Positions 35,186 to 43,907 are shown, numbered from the stretch's first letter. The stretch is 64,000 nucleotides of DNA from Paenibacillus oralis (GCF_003863965.1 NZ_RRCN01000001.1:3492304-3556303), one strand, 5' to 3'. Notes: generated by a model not told the origin, from the letters alone. Program-made: numbers and translations.

Positions 35186-35265
35186 CGCTATCCGGAGGCT
35201 TTGCACGATTATCCCGTTTGCTCATGTGACTTGGCTTTCTGAACCAAAGGGATAATCGTGCAAAG
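35186..35265. repeat. Short palindromic element sharing ends with the IS1595-like element
   Basis: CTTTGCACGATTATCCC (35199-35215) and GGGATAATCGTGCAAAG (35249-35265) are perfect 17-bp complements around 33 bases. Both are identical to the ends of the element at 11828-13093, and the left flank (CGCTATCCGGAGG against CGCTGTCTGGGCG) and the inner right flank (CTGAACCAAA against CTGAATGAAA) are also similar. It looks like a MITE-like derivative. Confidence 0.7.
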
Positions 35266-35521
35266 TGGTTTGGAGAGACAAACCTCCCATCTCCGTCATC
35301 ATTTATTTTGTTAAGCACTGATTTTGGTCTTGAGCCCAAAATTTTTCTTTCAGTTTTTTTGTAACTATTCATAGCTAAAACTTCATATAAACGTTAAAAT
35401 ATCTGTGGTGCAAAAAACTTAAAAAATTTTCTCTACATTTCCATATTATTGGAGGTTTTGATAGGGATTGTAGCGAAATGTACAAGGTAGCTTGTTTTAT
35501 ATTAAGTGCAGAGGTGCTGTA

Positions 35522-37441
35522 ATGAAGTTTTGGATTAAGGGTGTAGCTGTTTTTTTCGTGCTGCTTGTGGTGGTTTTTAGTGGTTTTCTATTTAAAGGTT
35601 CAAATGGCCTGGGATCGGACGTTACCCAAATCGATCACTGGCAAATCACCTGGACGGACCGTTTAGATCCGCAGCCGAGCAAGGCACAGCTTGAGGCGTT
35701 GGATGGCTGGATCGATGTGAAGGCGGGTGAAGAGATCCCAATAAAGCCAAACGCGGGGATGTCTCAGTGGACCAAAATCCAACTTCCTGAGCTGACCGGT
35801 AATTCCCAGGTTATTTTAATTGATAAAATATACGCTAAGCACATTGTAGTTAATATAGATGGAGTCCCAGTTTACGAATCGCAGCGAAAATTCAACTATA
35901 GCATCAACAGCGTCATGGTCCCGATCACTCCGGAAAATTCCTATCAAACGGTTTATATTGGAGTCTCGTCTGTGAACAACAAAATTGGTATTTTCGATTC
36001 TATTAAACTCGGCCATCATCAGGTATTAATAAAAGACTTTGTCAGAAGCAACATGATGGATTTAATACTGGGCAGCACGCTGATATTTATCGCCGCAATT
36101 ATGCTCTTTTGTTCTGTTTTTTTGAAATATGTAAACATGCCGATGTGGTTTTCCCTATGTGCTATTATTTTTTCTAGCGGATTGCTCGTACTCACGTACT
36201 CATCGTTTGTATATTGGTTGTTCGACTATGATATAGCAGGCAGGTTGCTTGTGGCGTTATTTGATCTGTCGTTGTTTATCCTGCTTCCTTCGCTTACCTT
36301 TTTCTTTGAAAAAATATTCGGCCCCGGGTACTATGCTCTGATTCGGCGGTCGCGAAAATTCCTGGTTGCTTACTCTATGGTTTGCTTACTAGTGCTGATT
36401 ATCAATGAGCTGTCGGCCAATCATTTTTACATGTTCTACTCGGTGATTACCGTTAAAATCATGGGGTATATCATAATTGCCCAGTTTCTTATTTTGGCCA
36501 GCAACTTGACGATCAATGTCGTCAAGGGGAATAAAGATGCGGTCATTTTATTGACAGGGTTTTTAATTTTCGCCTCGCTCTGTGCCAGTGAACTGCTATG
36601 GTATTACTATAATGCCGGGTATTATAAATTATTTTTATGGAAGTTGGGAGTCGTCTGCTTCCTGATGTCGTTGATTATTATTTTGGGCAGAAGATTTGCC
36701 GAAAATCATGAGCAGGTGGTGGAGTACTCGAAGCAGTTGGAGATGTTCAACAATGAACTGCAGCGTTCGGAGAAAATGGAGATCATTAGCGAACTGGCAG
36801 CTTCCGTAGCCCATGAGGTTCGCAACCCGCTGCAAGTTACTCGCGGTTTTCTACAGTTGCTGGCCGAGAAGCAGCAAAACTCCGATAAAGTTTACTTAAA
36901 CATGGCTTTGGAGGAATTGGACCGGGCGTCGGGGATTATTACGGACTTCTTGACCTTTGCCAAGCCTGAAGCCGGAAAGGTAACAGCCCTTAATGTGCTT
37001 GATGAATTTATTCATATCGAAGGAATATTAATTCCGCTCGCCAATCTTCAGGGAGGCAAAATCTCCGTTCATATTCCCAAAAACCTCTATGTCCAGGGAA
37101 ACTCATCAAAATTCAAACAGGCGTTCATCAATATTATAAAAAATAGTATAGAAGCGCTTAATGGCGAAGGCGAGATTTTGATTTGGGGTTATGAAGAAGA
37201 GGATAGCATCATGATTCATATTAAGGACAATGGGGAAGGGATGGACAAAGAGGTGCTGGCCCGGCTAGGAGAACCTTATTTCTCCAATAAAACCAAAGGC
37301 ACCGGGTTGGGGCTGATGGTTACATTCCGGATTATAGAAATAATGAACGGTGAAATTCATTTTACCAGCGAAAAAGGGGCAGGGACGGAAGTCGTTATCC
37401 GGTTTCCTTCCGTAAATCAGGAGGAACACTTTACAGGATAA
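35522..37441 (+). CDS. Membrane sensor histidine kinase (7TM, HisKA type)
   Basis: This kinase has 639 residues. TM1 lies at about 7-25. An extracellular beta-rich domain (about 30-175) and then seven membrane segments (about 180-400) give a 7TMR-DISM-like layout. HisKA has the phospho-acceptor in ASVAHEVRNPLQVTRGFLQL, and the HATPase part has NIIKNSIEALNGEG, DNGEGMDKEVLARLGEPYFS and GTGLGLMVTFRIIEIM. The kinase core resembles sporulation kinases such as KinB. No response regulator is adjacent. The gene is more AT-rich than its surroundings, which suggests transfer. It converges on the precursor-peptide gene at 37521, with 79 bp between the stops. Confidence 0.92.
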   Translation: MKFWIKGVAVFFVLLVVVFSGFLFKGSNGLGSDVTQIDHWQITWTDRLDPQPSKAQLEALDGWIDVKAGEEIPIKPNAGMSQWTKIQLPELTGNSQVILIDKIYAKHIVVNIDGVPVYESQRKFNYSINSVMVPITPENSYQTVYIGVSSVNNKIGIFDSIKLGHHQVLIKDFVRSNMMDLILGSTLIFIAAIMLFCSVFLKYVNMPMWFSLCAIIFSSGLLVLTYSSFVYWLFDYDIAGRLLVALFDLSLFILLPSLTFFFEKIFGPGYYALIRRSRKFLVAYSMVCLLVLIINELSANHFYMFYSVITVKIMGYIIIAQFLILASNLTINVVKGNKDAVILLTGFLIFASLCASELLWYYYNAGYYKLFLWKLGVVCFLMSLIIILGRRFAENHEQVVEYSKQLEMFNNELQRSEKMEIISELAASVAHEVRNPLQVTRGFLQLLAEKQQNSDKVYLNMALEELDRASGIITDFLTFAKPEAGKVTALNVLDEFIHIEGILIPLANLQGGKISVHIPKNLYVQGNSSKFKQAFINIIKNSIEALNGEGEILIWGYEEEDSIMIHIKDNGEGMDKEVLARLGEPYFSNKTKGTGLGLMVTFRIIEIMNGEIHFTSEKGAGTEVVIRFPSVNQEEHFTG

Positions 37442-37520
37442 GCATTTTCGGTCCCTACCCGTTCGGCTCCGTCACCATTAACCGACTGCCGGTGTTGAAG
37501 CTAGCTTATTATTGGAGTTA

Positions 37521-37763
37521 TTAGTCCCAAATTCCAAGCGGTTTAATCTCGCCTTTCACCACATTCGCCGGATTGGGCGGCAGCACCATGTAAAATTCGT
37601 CAGAGCTTTCTTCGACGGTTTTAATCTTGATATGATCCGGGAGAATAACGCCGAGCGCTTCCTGAATAGCGGATTTCGGGTCGGCGAGCAGCTTCGCCTT
37701 AAAGCTGGGGTCTTGCCATGCTTTCTCAATAACTTGCGATTGAAGGAGAGCTCCTGTTGTCAT
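37521..37763 (-). CDS. NHLP-leader RiPP precursor peptide
   Basis: The 80-residue product follows the nitrile-hydratase-like leader pattern: QVIEKAWQDPSFKAKLLADP, AIQEALGVILPDHIKIKTVEE, then YMVLPPNP (about 58-65). Normally a core peptide follows. Here it is only about 15 residues (ANVVKGEIKPLGIWD), with no Cys, Ser or Thr and with Trp79 next to the C-terminal Asp80. There is no double-Gly cleavage site. An almost perfect ribosome site (AAAGGGTGATC) precedes the ATG. The gene lies 69 bp after, and in line with, the isoprenoid-synthase-like gene. A Trp-modified peptide is the obvious hypothesis; a non-RiPP role is possible. Confidence 0.8.
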   Translation of the reverse strand: MTTGALLQSQVIEKAWQDPSFKAKLLADPKSAIQEALGVILPDHIKIKTVEESSDEFYMVLPPNPANVVKGEIKPLGIWD

Positions 37764-37832
37764 AAGATCACCCTTTCCTAAAAAAATAGGTTAATATTTC
37801 CTCATTACTATACCATGGAACTCGACAAAGTG

Positions 37833-38774
37833 CTAGGTAAGTGTCTTGTTTTTCGACAGCCAATACTCCAATCCGCCACGAATCAACAAATTTCGCTGCT
37901 CCCGGAGATCTTGCGCTCCTTGCTTAAGGCTTTGCCGGAGATGTTCGTGAAACTCCCGCAAATGCGCAAGATCGCGAGCGGAGGCGGCCAGGGCGGAGGC
38001 GTTACGATCCGTCCGTTCCGCATAGGTGAACAGAATGTCCCGCACGTACAGCGCCTCTCTGATCTCTTCCGGTGTTGGCCGGCGGTCTTGCGGGATTTGC
38101 AGCTCCTGCTGAACGGAAGAAATCAGGCAATTGTAGCTGCCTTCCCTTAAATCCTTTTCCCAATCCTCCCAATCGTCCAGCATTTGCAGCGTGACCAACA
38201 CCGTGTCCACCGCCGTTTCATAAGCGGGAATCCGCGTTTCCCGTCCGCCCAGCAGCAGCGCCCCCGCTACGGACAGTTTGACCGGGGCGGCCTTGTGAGC
38301 CACCCGTACTGGATCCTCCTGAAAAAAATCGCTCCCGTTCTCAAACGCGACCGCTTCCGCCCACTCCGCCGCGTATTTGCGGTAATAACCCCAGAATGGA
38401 GAAGCGGCCGGAAAATAGCCGCCGTAAAGTTGCAAAAATTCGAATTGAAACAAATTTGCCAGCGGCAGCTTGCGTTTATCCTTGTCCTCCGGATCGTCCA
38501 TCACTTCGTCGATCAAATGGTAATACATCATGACGAAAATCATCGCCACGGTAAAGCGCCGGCTGTCCTCCGGTTTGGTGCCGGCGGCCTCCTGCAGCCA
38601 AAACGGCAGCAGGTAGCATATGTAATTTTGGGAACCGCCCCTTTTTATTGCGTGAAACCTGTCAAGGTAGGCAACAGCTTGTCCCCGGAAGGCTTCAGGC
38701 ATTCCCGACAAAATCTCTTCCGCGTCGCTGAAAGCCATCTCCAGCTCTTTTTCAAAACTAGTAAACCAGATCAA
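37833..38774 (-). CDS. Class I isoprenoid synthase-like protein (ComQ-like candidate)
   Basis: This 313-residue, largely helical protein has the two Asp-rich metal sites of class I prenyl/terpene synthases: DEVMDDPEDKD at residues 89-99 and LDDWEDWEKD at about 199-208. ComQ of B. subtilis, which prenylates a Trp in ComX, has a similar first motif and size (comparison from memory). It starts at TTG 38774, with GGGGAGG 8 bases upstream and a TATATAATG region before it. It is the first gene of a two-gene unit with the NHLP peptide. Alternatives are a small terpene synthase or a polyprenyl diphosphate synthase relative. Confidence 0.75.
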   Translation of the reverse strand: MIWFTSFEKELEMAFSDAEEILSGMPEAFRGQAVAYLDRFHAIKRGGSQNYICYLLPFWLQEAAGTKPEDSRRFTVAMIFVMMYYHLIDEVMDDPEDKDKRKLPLANLFQFEFLQLYGGYFPAASPFWGYYRKYAAEWAEAVAFENGSDFFQEDPVRVAHKAAPVKLSVAGALLLGGRETRIPAYETAVDTVLVTLQMLDDWEDWEKDLREGSYNCLISSVQQELQIPQDRRPTPEEIREALYVRDILFTYAERTDRNASALAASARDLAHLREFHEHLRQSLKQGAQDLREQRNLLIRGGLEYWLSKNKTLT

Positions 38775-38874
38775 GGATACGACCTCCCCATAAATAGGAA
38801 ATATATAAACATTATATAATGGCAGGCCGTGTTTGTTCCAATTCGCCAGAGACAGCGTCTGTCCCCAGCGGAAC

Positions 38875-38909
38875 CAAAAAAAGAGACCGTATGCCTGCGC
38901 ATGCGGTCT
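38875..38909 (-). terminator. Terminator of unclear assignment, downstream of the cyclophilin gene
   Basis: AGACCGTATGC-CTGC-GCATGCGGTCT (38884-38909) is followed, on the minus strand, by a run of T (complement of 38875-38882). It would end transcription of the cyclophilin gene before the isoprenoid-synthase-like gene. Confidence 0.8.
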
Positions 38910-38916
38910 TCAAACT

Positions 38917-39591
38917 TCATTGAATTTTTTCCGGTTCGGGATATTCCTTCCCAAGTGTGTCCACCGTGACTTTTTTCATCACTGGAGGATTGCTCGGCTT
39001 GTCCGGCGTATCGCGCGGCAGGCTCACGATTTCATTCACAACGTCCATTCCCTCGGTGACTTTGCCGAAGGCGGCATAGTCGCCGTCAAGGTGTGGGGCA
39101 TCCGCAACCATGATGAAAAACTGGGAGCCGGCTGAATCAGGATTATCTCCTAGACGCGCCATAGATAGCACACCGGTTGTATGCTTAAGATTGTTCTCTA
39201 CGCCGTTTGTTTTGAATTCGCCCTTAATGCTGTAGCCTGGACCGCCGGTACCAATGCCGTCCGGGTCGCCGCCCTGGATCATGAAGTCCGGAATGACGCG
39301 ATGGAAGGTGGTTCCGTCATAAAATCCGCTTTTCACTAGCGAAATAAAGTTGTTCACGGTATTCGGAGCCACCTCCGGGTACAGCTCAAGCTTGATCTTC
39401 TTGCCGCTGTCCATTTCGATGGTTACGACGGGATGCGAGGCGGCTCCGCTCGTATCCACATTTCCGGTGCCGGAAGCCGGCGAAGAATCCTGTTCGGCGC
39501 CGGTGGCGGTCTGACCGCATCCGGCCGCCGCGATTAGAAGCAGAGCAAACAAGCTCAGCAGCAGCGGACGCTGCATCATTTTTTTTATCAT
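38917..39591 (-). CDS. Cyclophilin-type peptidyl-prolyl isomerase, lipoprotein
   Basis: This protein of 224 residues has a signal peptide ending at the lipobox IAAAGC (Cys about 25), a Ser/Thr/Gly-rich linker, then a cyclophilin domain with [22 protein letters not shown], the active-site Arg in TFHRV, and [25 protein letters not shown]. It is anchored outside the membrane, where it would speed proline isomerisation during folding of secreted proteins. GGAGG lies 8 bases before the ATG. Confidence 0.95.
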   Translation of the reverse strand: MIKKMMQRPLLLSLFALLLIAAAGCGQTATGAEQDSSPASGTGNVDTSGAASHPVVTIEMDSGKKIKLELYPEVAPNTVNNFISLVKSGFYDGTTFHRVIPDFMIQGGDPDGIGTGGPGYSIKGEFKTNGVENNLKHTTGVLSMARLGDNPDSAGSQFFIMVADAPHLDGDYAAFGKVTEGMDVVNEIVSLPRDTPDKPSNPPVMKKVTVDTLGKEYPEPEKIQ

Positions 39592-39644
39592 AACTATGAC
39601 CTCCGGTTCGATTTAAGCTGAGAATTTTACATGTCCTTTTTCTA

Positions 39645-40256
39645 TTATAACATTTGATGAATTCCGATTAAAATCAGCAGCAATCCGGAAATAACGGTGG
39701 CACGGGTGCCGAATTTCTCCGCTGCGTACTTTTGGCTTAATCCGGCACATAAAGAGAGCAGCACGAAACTGAAAACGCCGACGGACAGCGAGGTGTACCA
39801 TATGTTGAGTTGGGTAATTCCGGCGTTAAATCCGCCCGCCAGCGCATTCATGGCCAAGGCGATGCCCAGCAGGACCGATTCCCCCAGGCTGAGCGATTTC
39901 GAGCTATCCTTGTCGGCTTCTTCAGGATAACGCAGCAGCCGGGTCAGCGGGTTCGCTTCGCCGGACGGCGGCAACGGTTTTTTTTCTATGTACGGTTGCA
40001 GCAGCACCCATACTCCGACCCCAACGATGACGACCGTGCCGATCAATTGCCCCACCCAAGGGTGAATCCACGAGGAAATCCAGCTTCCGAACAACCCCGA
40101 CACCAGAGTGGCCAAAAAAGAGATAAGAGCAATAGTCAAATTGGAATACCAAGGTATGCGGATTTTCCGGACTCCATAAGCGATGCCGACACCCGCATTA
40201 TCCAGGTTGGAGGCAATACCGATGGCGATGACAGCGAGCAGACCGTTTAAACTCAT
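39645..40256 (-). CDS. ytaF: YtaF-like sporulation membrane protein
   Basis: This 203-residue protein with six membrane segments belongs to the MntP/YtaF fold. GIASNLDNAGVGIAYGVRKI (first segment, with the conserved Asn-Leu-Asp) and ALAMNALAGGFNAG (fourth segment) are typical. A hydrophilic loop of about 40 residues lies in the middle. YtaF is made under sporulation control and its role is unclear; metal export is suggested only by relation to MntP. AAAGGAG lies 8 bases before the ATG. No promoter for a sporulation sigma factor was identified. Confidence 0.88.
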   Translation of the reverse strand: MSLNGLLAVIAIGIASNLDNAGVGIAYGVRKIRIPWYSNLTIALISFLATLVSGLFGSWISSWIHPWVGQLIGTVVIVGVGVWVLLQPYIEKKPLPPSGEANPLTRLLRYPEEADKDSSKSLSLGESVLLGIALAMNALAGGFNAGITQLNIWYTSLSVGVFSFVLLSLCAGLSQKYAAEKFGTRATVISGLLLILIGIHQML

Positions 40257-40430
40257 GATGTTCGCTCCTTTGCGTTACGTGATGACACAGCATATGCCCA
40301 GAAGCGGTTTTTGGTTTCTTATAGAGGTAGTTCAAAAAAAGTCATCTTCTTGATCGCGAATAAAACGGTTTCCTTTGGGTGTCAGAAAGTAGTATAATTA
40401 CCACAAAGATAACCCTTAGGAGTGATAAAT

Positions 40431-40646
40431 GTGCTTGAAAATTTGTTGCGTCCGTCTCATCTGCTGCTTTTGGTGATTGCGGCGCTTCTGTTGTTTGGTC
40501 CCAGCAAACTACCGGAACTTGGGCGCAGCTTTGGCACGATGTTGAAGGAGTTTAAGCGGGGCGCGCGCGGAGATGTGGTGGAGGAAGAGAAGCCCCAAGC
40601 TCAAGAGATTCAGGCCACCTCGGGGGAGACGAACAAAACTTCATAA
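40431..40646 (+). CDS. tatA: TatA/E-family twin-arginine translocase subunit
   Basis: The product, 71 residues, has one membrane segment (LLLLVIAALLLFGPSKLPEL) with the invariant F-G-P hinge, an amphipathic helix (GRSFGTMLKEFKRGA) and an acidic/polar tail, as in TatA. It would form the pore for folded proteins with twin-Arg signals. The GTG at 40431 has AGGAG 8 bases upstream; an in-frame GTG at 40422 overlaps that site. No tatC is adjacent. A terminator follows 17 bp after the stop. Confidence 0.92.
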   Translation: MLENLLRPSHLLLLVIAALLLFGPSKLPELGRSFGTMLKEFKRGARGDVVEEEKPQAQEIQATSGETNKTS

Positions 40647-40662
40647 TAGCGATAAATGGGCA

Positions 40663-40686
40663 AGGCACCTTCCGGTGCCTTTTTTT
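40663..40686 (+). terminator. Terminator of tatA
   Basis: AGGCACC-TTCC-GGTGCCT is followed by TTTTTT. Confidence 0.9.
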
Positions 40687-40711
40687 GTTGCTAAAGAAGG
40701 TGTGGGAAATA

Positions 40712-40764
40712 TTGACTTTCATTTTAGGCAAGTGTATAACATGATTATAGGCAATTGTCTAAAA
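40712..40764 (+). promoter_or_regulatory. Promoter and BlaI-type operator dyad
   Basis: TTGACT (40712-40717), 17 bp and TATAAC (40735-40740) form a SigA promoter. TTTTAGGCAAGTG (40722-40734) and CAATTGTCTAAAA (40752-40764) form an imperfect dyad that covers the spacer and the start site, the position expected for an autoregulating BlaI/MecI repressor. Confidence 0.6.
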
Positions 40765-40780
40765 AGGAGCTGGATAGCGA

Positions 40781-41158
40781 ATGAGTCGCTTCAAAAAACT
40801 GCCTGACACCGAGTTTGAAATCATGAAGGTCGCTTGGGCCAATGAACCGCCGATCACGACAAGCATGGTTATGGAACAACTGGGCAACGAACGCGAGTGG
40901 AAAGCGCCTACCGTCATTTCCCTGATGATGCGACTGGTGGAAAAAGGGTTCCTAAGAACGGAGAAAAACGGCAAGGAACGCACCTATTTTCCGCTTATAG
41001 CCAAGGAGGATTATCTGAAATTTGAAACGGGAAAGTTTATGAAGCTTTATCACGAAAATTCCGTTCTTAGCTTTGTAAATGCGCTGTATGACGGAAAACG
41101 GCTCAGTGCCCGCGATATTGAAGAATTGCTAAACTGGGCAAGAAAACGGGGGAAGTAA
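40781..41158 (+). CDS. BlaI/MecI/CopY family repressor
   Basis: This 125-residue winged-helix repressor shows LPDTEFEIMKVAWANEPPIT at the start, then the recognition helix region EWKAPTVISLMMRLVEKGFL and the wing (EKNGKERTYFPLI), followed by a C-terminal dimerisation helix. BlaI-like proteins are cleaved when their membrane partner is activated. The gene is directly followed, after one base, by a BlaR1-like M56 peptidase gene, so the pair forms one signal unit. What it senses is unknown; no beta-lactamase gene is nearby. Confidence 0.93.
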   Translation: MSRFKKLPDTEFEIMKVAWANEPPITTSMVMEQLGNEREWKAPTVISLMMRLVEKGFLRTEKNGKERTYFPLIAKEDYLKFETGKFMKLYHENSVLSFVNALYDGKRLSARDIEELLNWARKRGK

Positions 41159-41159
41159 G

Positions 41160-42476
41160 ATGCGGGAATTTCTAAGTGCATTGATCGAATGCTCCATTTC
41201 CATGACCGTCCTTATATTTGGCTTTACGGCCGTCACCCCGTGGCTGTCGAGAAGATATGCCGCAAAATGGATTTATTATGCTTGGGCGGTCATTGTGGCC
41301 GGGCTTATTTTTCCGCTCAGGCTCCACACCGATGCGGCTTTAATTCCGCTGAATATCATTCCCCCCGCCGAGATTCGCCAAGTCATGCCGGAATATGGAG
41401 ATACGGCGGGCACCTCAGCTTTTATCCCGGCCGGCAAAGAGAGCTCGGGATTAACGACGGTGAGTTCCTGGGAGCAAGCAGCGGGTGGCTTATGGCTGGC
41501 TGGAGCCGCTATATTCGCCGCTTATCATGGCCTGAAACATTATCGTTTTCTCAAGCTGGTCAAACGGTGGAGGCAACCCGCAGATCCGCAAATGTATGAA
41601 ATATTGTTGAACATTAAAAGCGATATCGGCATCACCAGACAGGTCGGATTGCAAATAGTCCCCTGTGTTGCCAGTCCGATGATCATCGGTTTCGTAAACC
41701 CGACTTTATTACTGCCCGCACAGCATTTCTCCGCCGATGAATTGCCGTATATCCTCAAGCATGAGCTCATCCATTTTAAACGAAAAGATATTTGGTATAA
41801 AAGCCTGGTATTTATTGCGGCGGCGATGCACTGGTTTAACCCCGCGGTGTATCTGATGGCCAAGTCGATTGCCAAGCAATGCGAGATTTCCTGCGATGCG
41901 GAGGTGGTGAAAGGGGCGGGTTATGCCGCAAGGCAGCAATACAGTGAGACGATCCTTCGGGTAATCAGGAATCAATCCAAGCTGCAAACGATGTTTTCCA
42001 CCAATTTTTACGGAGGATTAGAAGAGATGAAACAGCGAATATTCGTCATCATGGATATTGCCAAGAAAAAGAACGGTATCGCCATCCTTAGTCTTATCCT
42101 CTTAGGAACAATAGGCTCGGGTATAGCCTTTCCGGCTAATCAAGAAGCGGCCGCCGGCGCGTATGCTGAAGAAGCTGTTACATCGGCCCGGGAGCAAGCG
42201 GACACGGCGAACTGGTTGGACAGCGAAGAGACCGCGCAGAGTTATGCCGTATATGAAAAGTACGGTTTAACTTATGATGAAAAAATGAACCGTTTTTACT
42301 ACGACGGCAAATTAGTCCGTTCTTTTGCGGATGAACTGGACGGGAACGGGACTTACCGTTTTTTCACCTTTCCCAACGGTGCTATCGATTTAGAGGCTGA
42401 GCGAAATGCCGACAATGAACTGATCGGCCTATCGCCTGTCAGCCGGGAAAAATACGATAAGGCAAATAAAAATTAA
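41160..42476 (+). CDS. BlaR1-like M56 family membrane metallopeptidase
   Basis: The product, 438 residues, has four membrane segments, with the cytoplasmic gluzincin site LKHELIHFKRKDIWY (HELIH) in the loop before the third and a downstream helix CEISCDAEVV holding the third zinc ligand. The penicillin-binding sensor domain of true BlaR1 is missing; instead there is an external domain of about 100 residues (YEKYGLTYDEKMNRFYYDGK region). It probably cleaves the BlaI-like repressor on receiving its signal. A frameshifted binding-protein gene follows in the same operon and might have supplied the ligand input. Confidence 0.9.
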   Translation: MREFLSALIECSISMTVLIFGFTAVTPWLSRRYAAKWIYYAWAVIVAGLIFPLRLHTDAALIPLNIIPPAEIRQVMPEYGDTAGTSAFIPAGKESSGLTTVSSWEQAAGGLWLAGAAIFAAYHGLKHYRFLKLVKRWRQPADPQMYEILLNIKSDIGITRQVGLQIVPCVASPMIIGFVNPTLLLPAQHFSADELPYILKHELIHFKRKDIWYKSLVFIAAAMHWFNPAVYLMAKSIAKQCEISCDAEVVKGAGYAARQQYSETILRVIRNQSKLQTMFSTNFYGGLEEMKQRIFVIMDIAKKKNGIAILSLILLGTIGSGIAFPANQEAAAGAYAEEAVTSAREQADTANWLDSEETAQSYAVYEKYGLTYDEKMNRFYYDGKLVRSFADELDGNGTYRFFTFPNGAIDLEAERNADNELIGLSPVSREKYDKANKN

Positions 42477-42498
42477 GATCTTGCCGGAGGCGGTAAAA

Positions 42499-43838
42499 TT
42501 GTTCAAGGGGAAATACGCATGGGGCATATTGATCATCTTTGCGCTGCTTCTTGAAGGATGCGCGGGCAGTCCGCAAGCGGCTCCCGATAAACCGAAATCG
42601 TTGAAAGTGATGTACTATAGCGAGGAATATTTTAATCAACAATATGGCGACGTGTTTAGAACGAAATATCCTGATATCGAAATTGAAGTTTTGGATTATA
42701 GCCATATAGATTACGCTTCCGAAGATGATATGGACAAAGCGGAAATCGAATTTATAAAGCGGGAGCAGCCGGATGTTCTATTGTTGGAGGCGGAGCAATA
42801 TGAGCGGTATATCGAAGAAGGACTGCTCATGGAATTGGACTCGTTTATTCATAAAGACAATTATAATTTGCAAAGTATCTATCCCGCGATCATCGAATTG
42901 CTGCAAGAGAAAGGGAAGGGAACCATTTATGGACTAAGCCCCCGATTTTACGAAACGGCCGTTTTTTACAATAAAACCTTGTTTGAAAAATACGGAATAA
43001 CGCCCCCACAGGATAAAATGACTTGGGCGGAACTGATTGAGCTGGCGAAGCGGTTTCCGCGGTACGATAGCCATGGGGGAAGATTATACGGATTTGGCTT
43101 GAAGGATGGCCTGTCCGTCGACATTTTGGCTGATCGTATCGCTTTAACACAAGGACTCCGCGTTGTTGACCCTAAAAATATGAAAGTAACGATAAATTCG
43201 CCCGCTTGGCGGGAAGTTTTTCAGCTTGCCCTGGACGCTTGCACCTCTGAAAACGTTTATATACCGCCGGATGAGCAGACAGATCGCGGCTATCGTGATT
43301 ATTTAATGAACGATCCGTTTATAAACGGTTCTATGGCGATGACGGTGGATGATTTACTTTTGCTCCAGGATATTGAAAAGGCGCAGGGCAGAAATCGGGA
43401 CCATGCCGCATTTTCATTAGGAACAGCAGCCGGGCCGGTAGATTCGCTTTCACGCGATCTATCCAATGATATACAGCTTAAAGAGATATGGTCCATTAGA
43501 AACGGATCGGCTAATGCGGAAACGGCATGGGAGTTTATCAATACGTGAACAGCGACGATTACGCGAGAGTCAAGGGCATGTCTCTGGATGGCAATATTTT
43601 GTCCAGAATGGGCCATTATGGGGAGCTTGGAATTGACCTTAACAGTTTTTATTCACTAAGACCCAATATTGCAAACCATAGTTTGGAAGAGAATATTCCG
43701 CGGGAATTTTATTCATTGTTCGAAGAACTGTTGCAAAGAGAACTGCAAAGGGTTATGGAAAAGCAAGTTTCTTTGGACGAGGCGATCAAACAAATTCAGA
43801 CAGAGGGGCAATTTATATTGAACGACGCCTTGAAGTGA
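42499..43838 (+). pseudogene. Solute-binding lipoprotein gene with a frameshift
   Basis: This would be an SBP-family-1 lipoprotein of about 445 residues (lipobox LLLEGC, then VMYYSEEYFNQQYGDVF, FYETAVFYNKTLFEKYGITPP). The frame ends early at ..TAWEFINT-stop (43546-43548). The +1 frame continues at once as ..YVNSDDYARVKGMS and runs to 43838 with the normal SBP C-terminus. Adding one T near 43542 restores FINYVNSDDYARVKG. Either the gene is broken or the base was lost in assembly. The start is TTG 42499, with GGAGG 8 bases before it. It lies 22 bp after the M56 gene. The first 350 residues could still be made. Confidence 0.8.
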
Positions 43839-43845
43839 AAATAAA

Positions 43846-43895
43846 CAGGCGGCCGGCTTCCGAACGCAAATTTCGGAGACCGGCCGCCTGTTTTT
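43846..43895. terminator. Bidirectional terminator between convergent genes
   Basis: CAGGCGGCCGG-CTTCCGA and TTCGGAGACCGGCCGCCTG form a long stem followed by TTTTT. Confidence 0.85.
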
Positions 43896-43907
43896 GTCCG
43901 CGCGCCA

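Noticed and set aside
37833..38774. Calling the isoprenoid synthase comQ and the peptide comX outright
   Set aside because: The similarity is limited to the Asp motif, size and Trp position. The leader is NHLP type, the kinase is not ComP type, and no comA-like regulator is present.
43527..43838. A separate small gene at the end of the binding-protein gene
   Set aside because: Its sequence is the natural continuation of the upstream frame after a one-base shift, so it is treated as part of one pseudogene.
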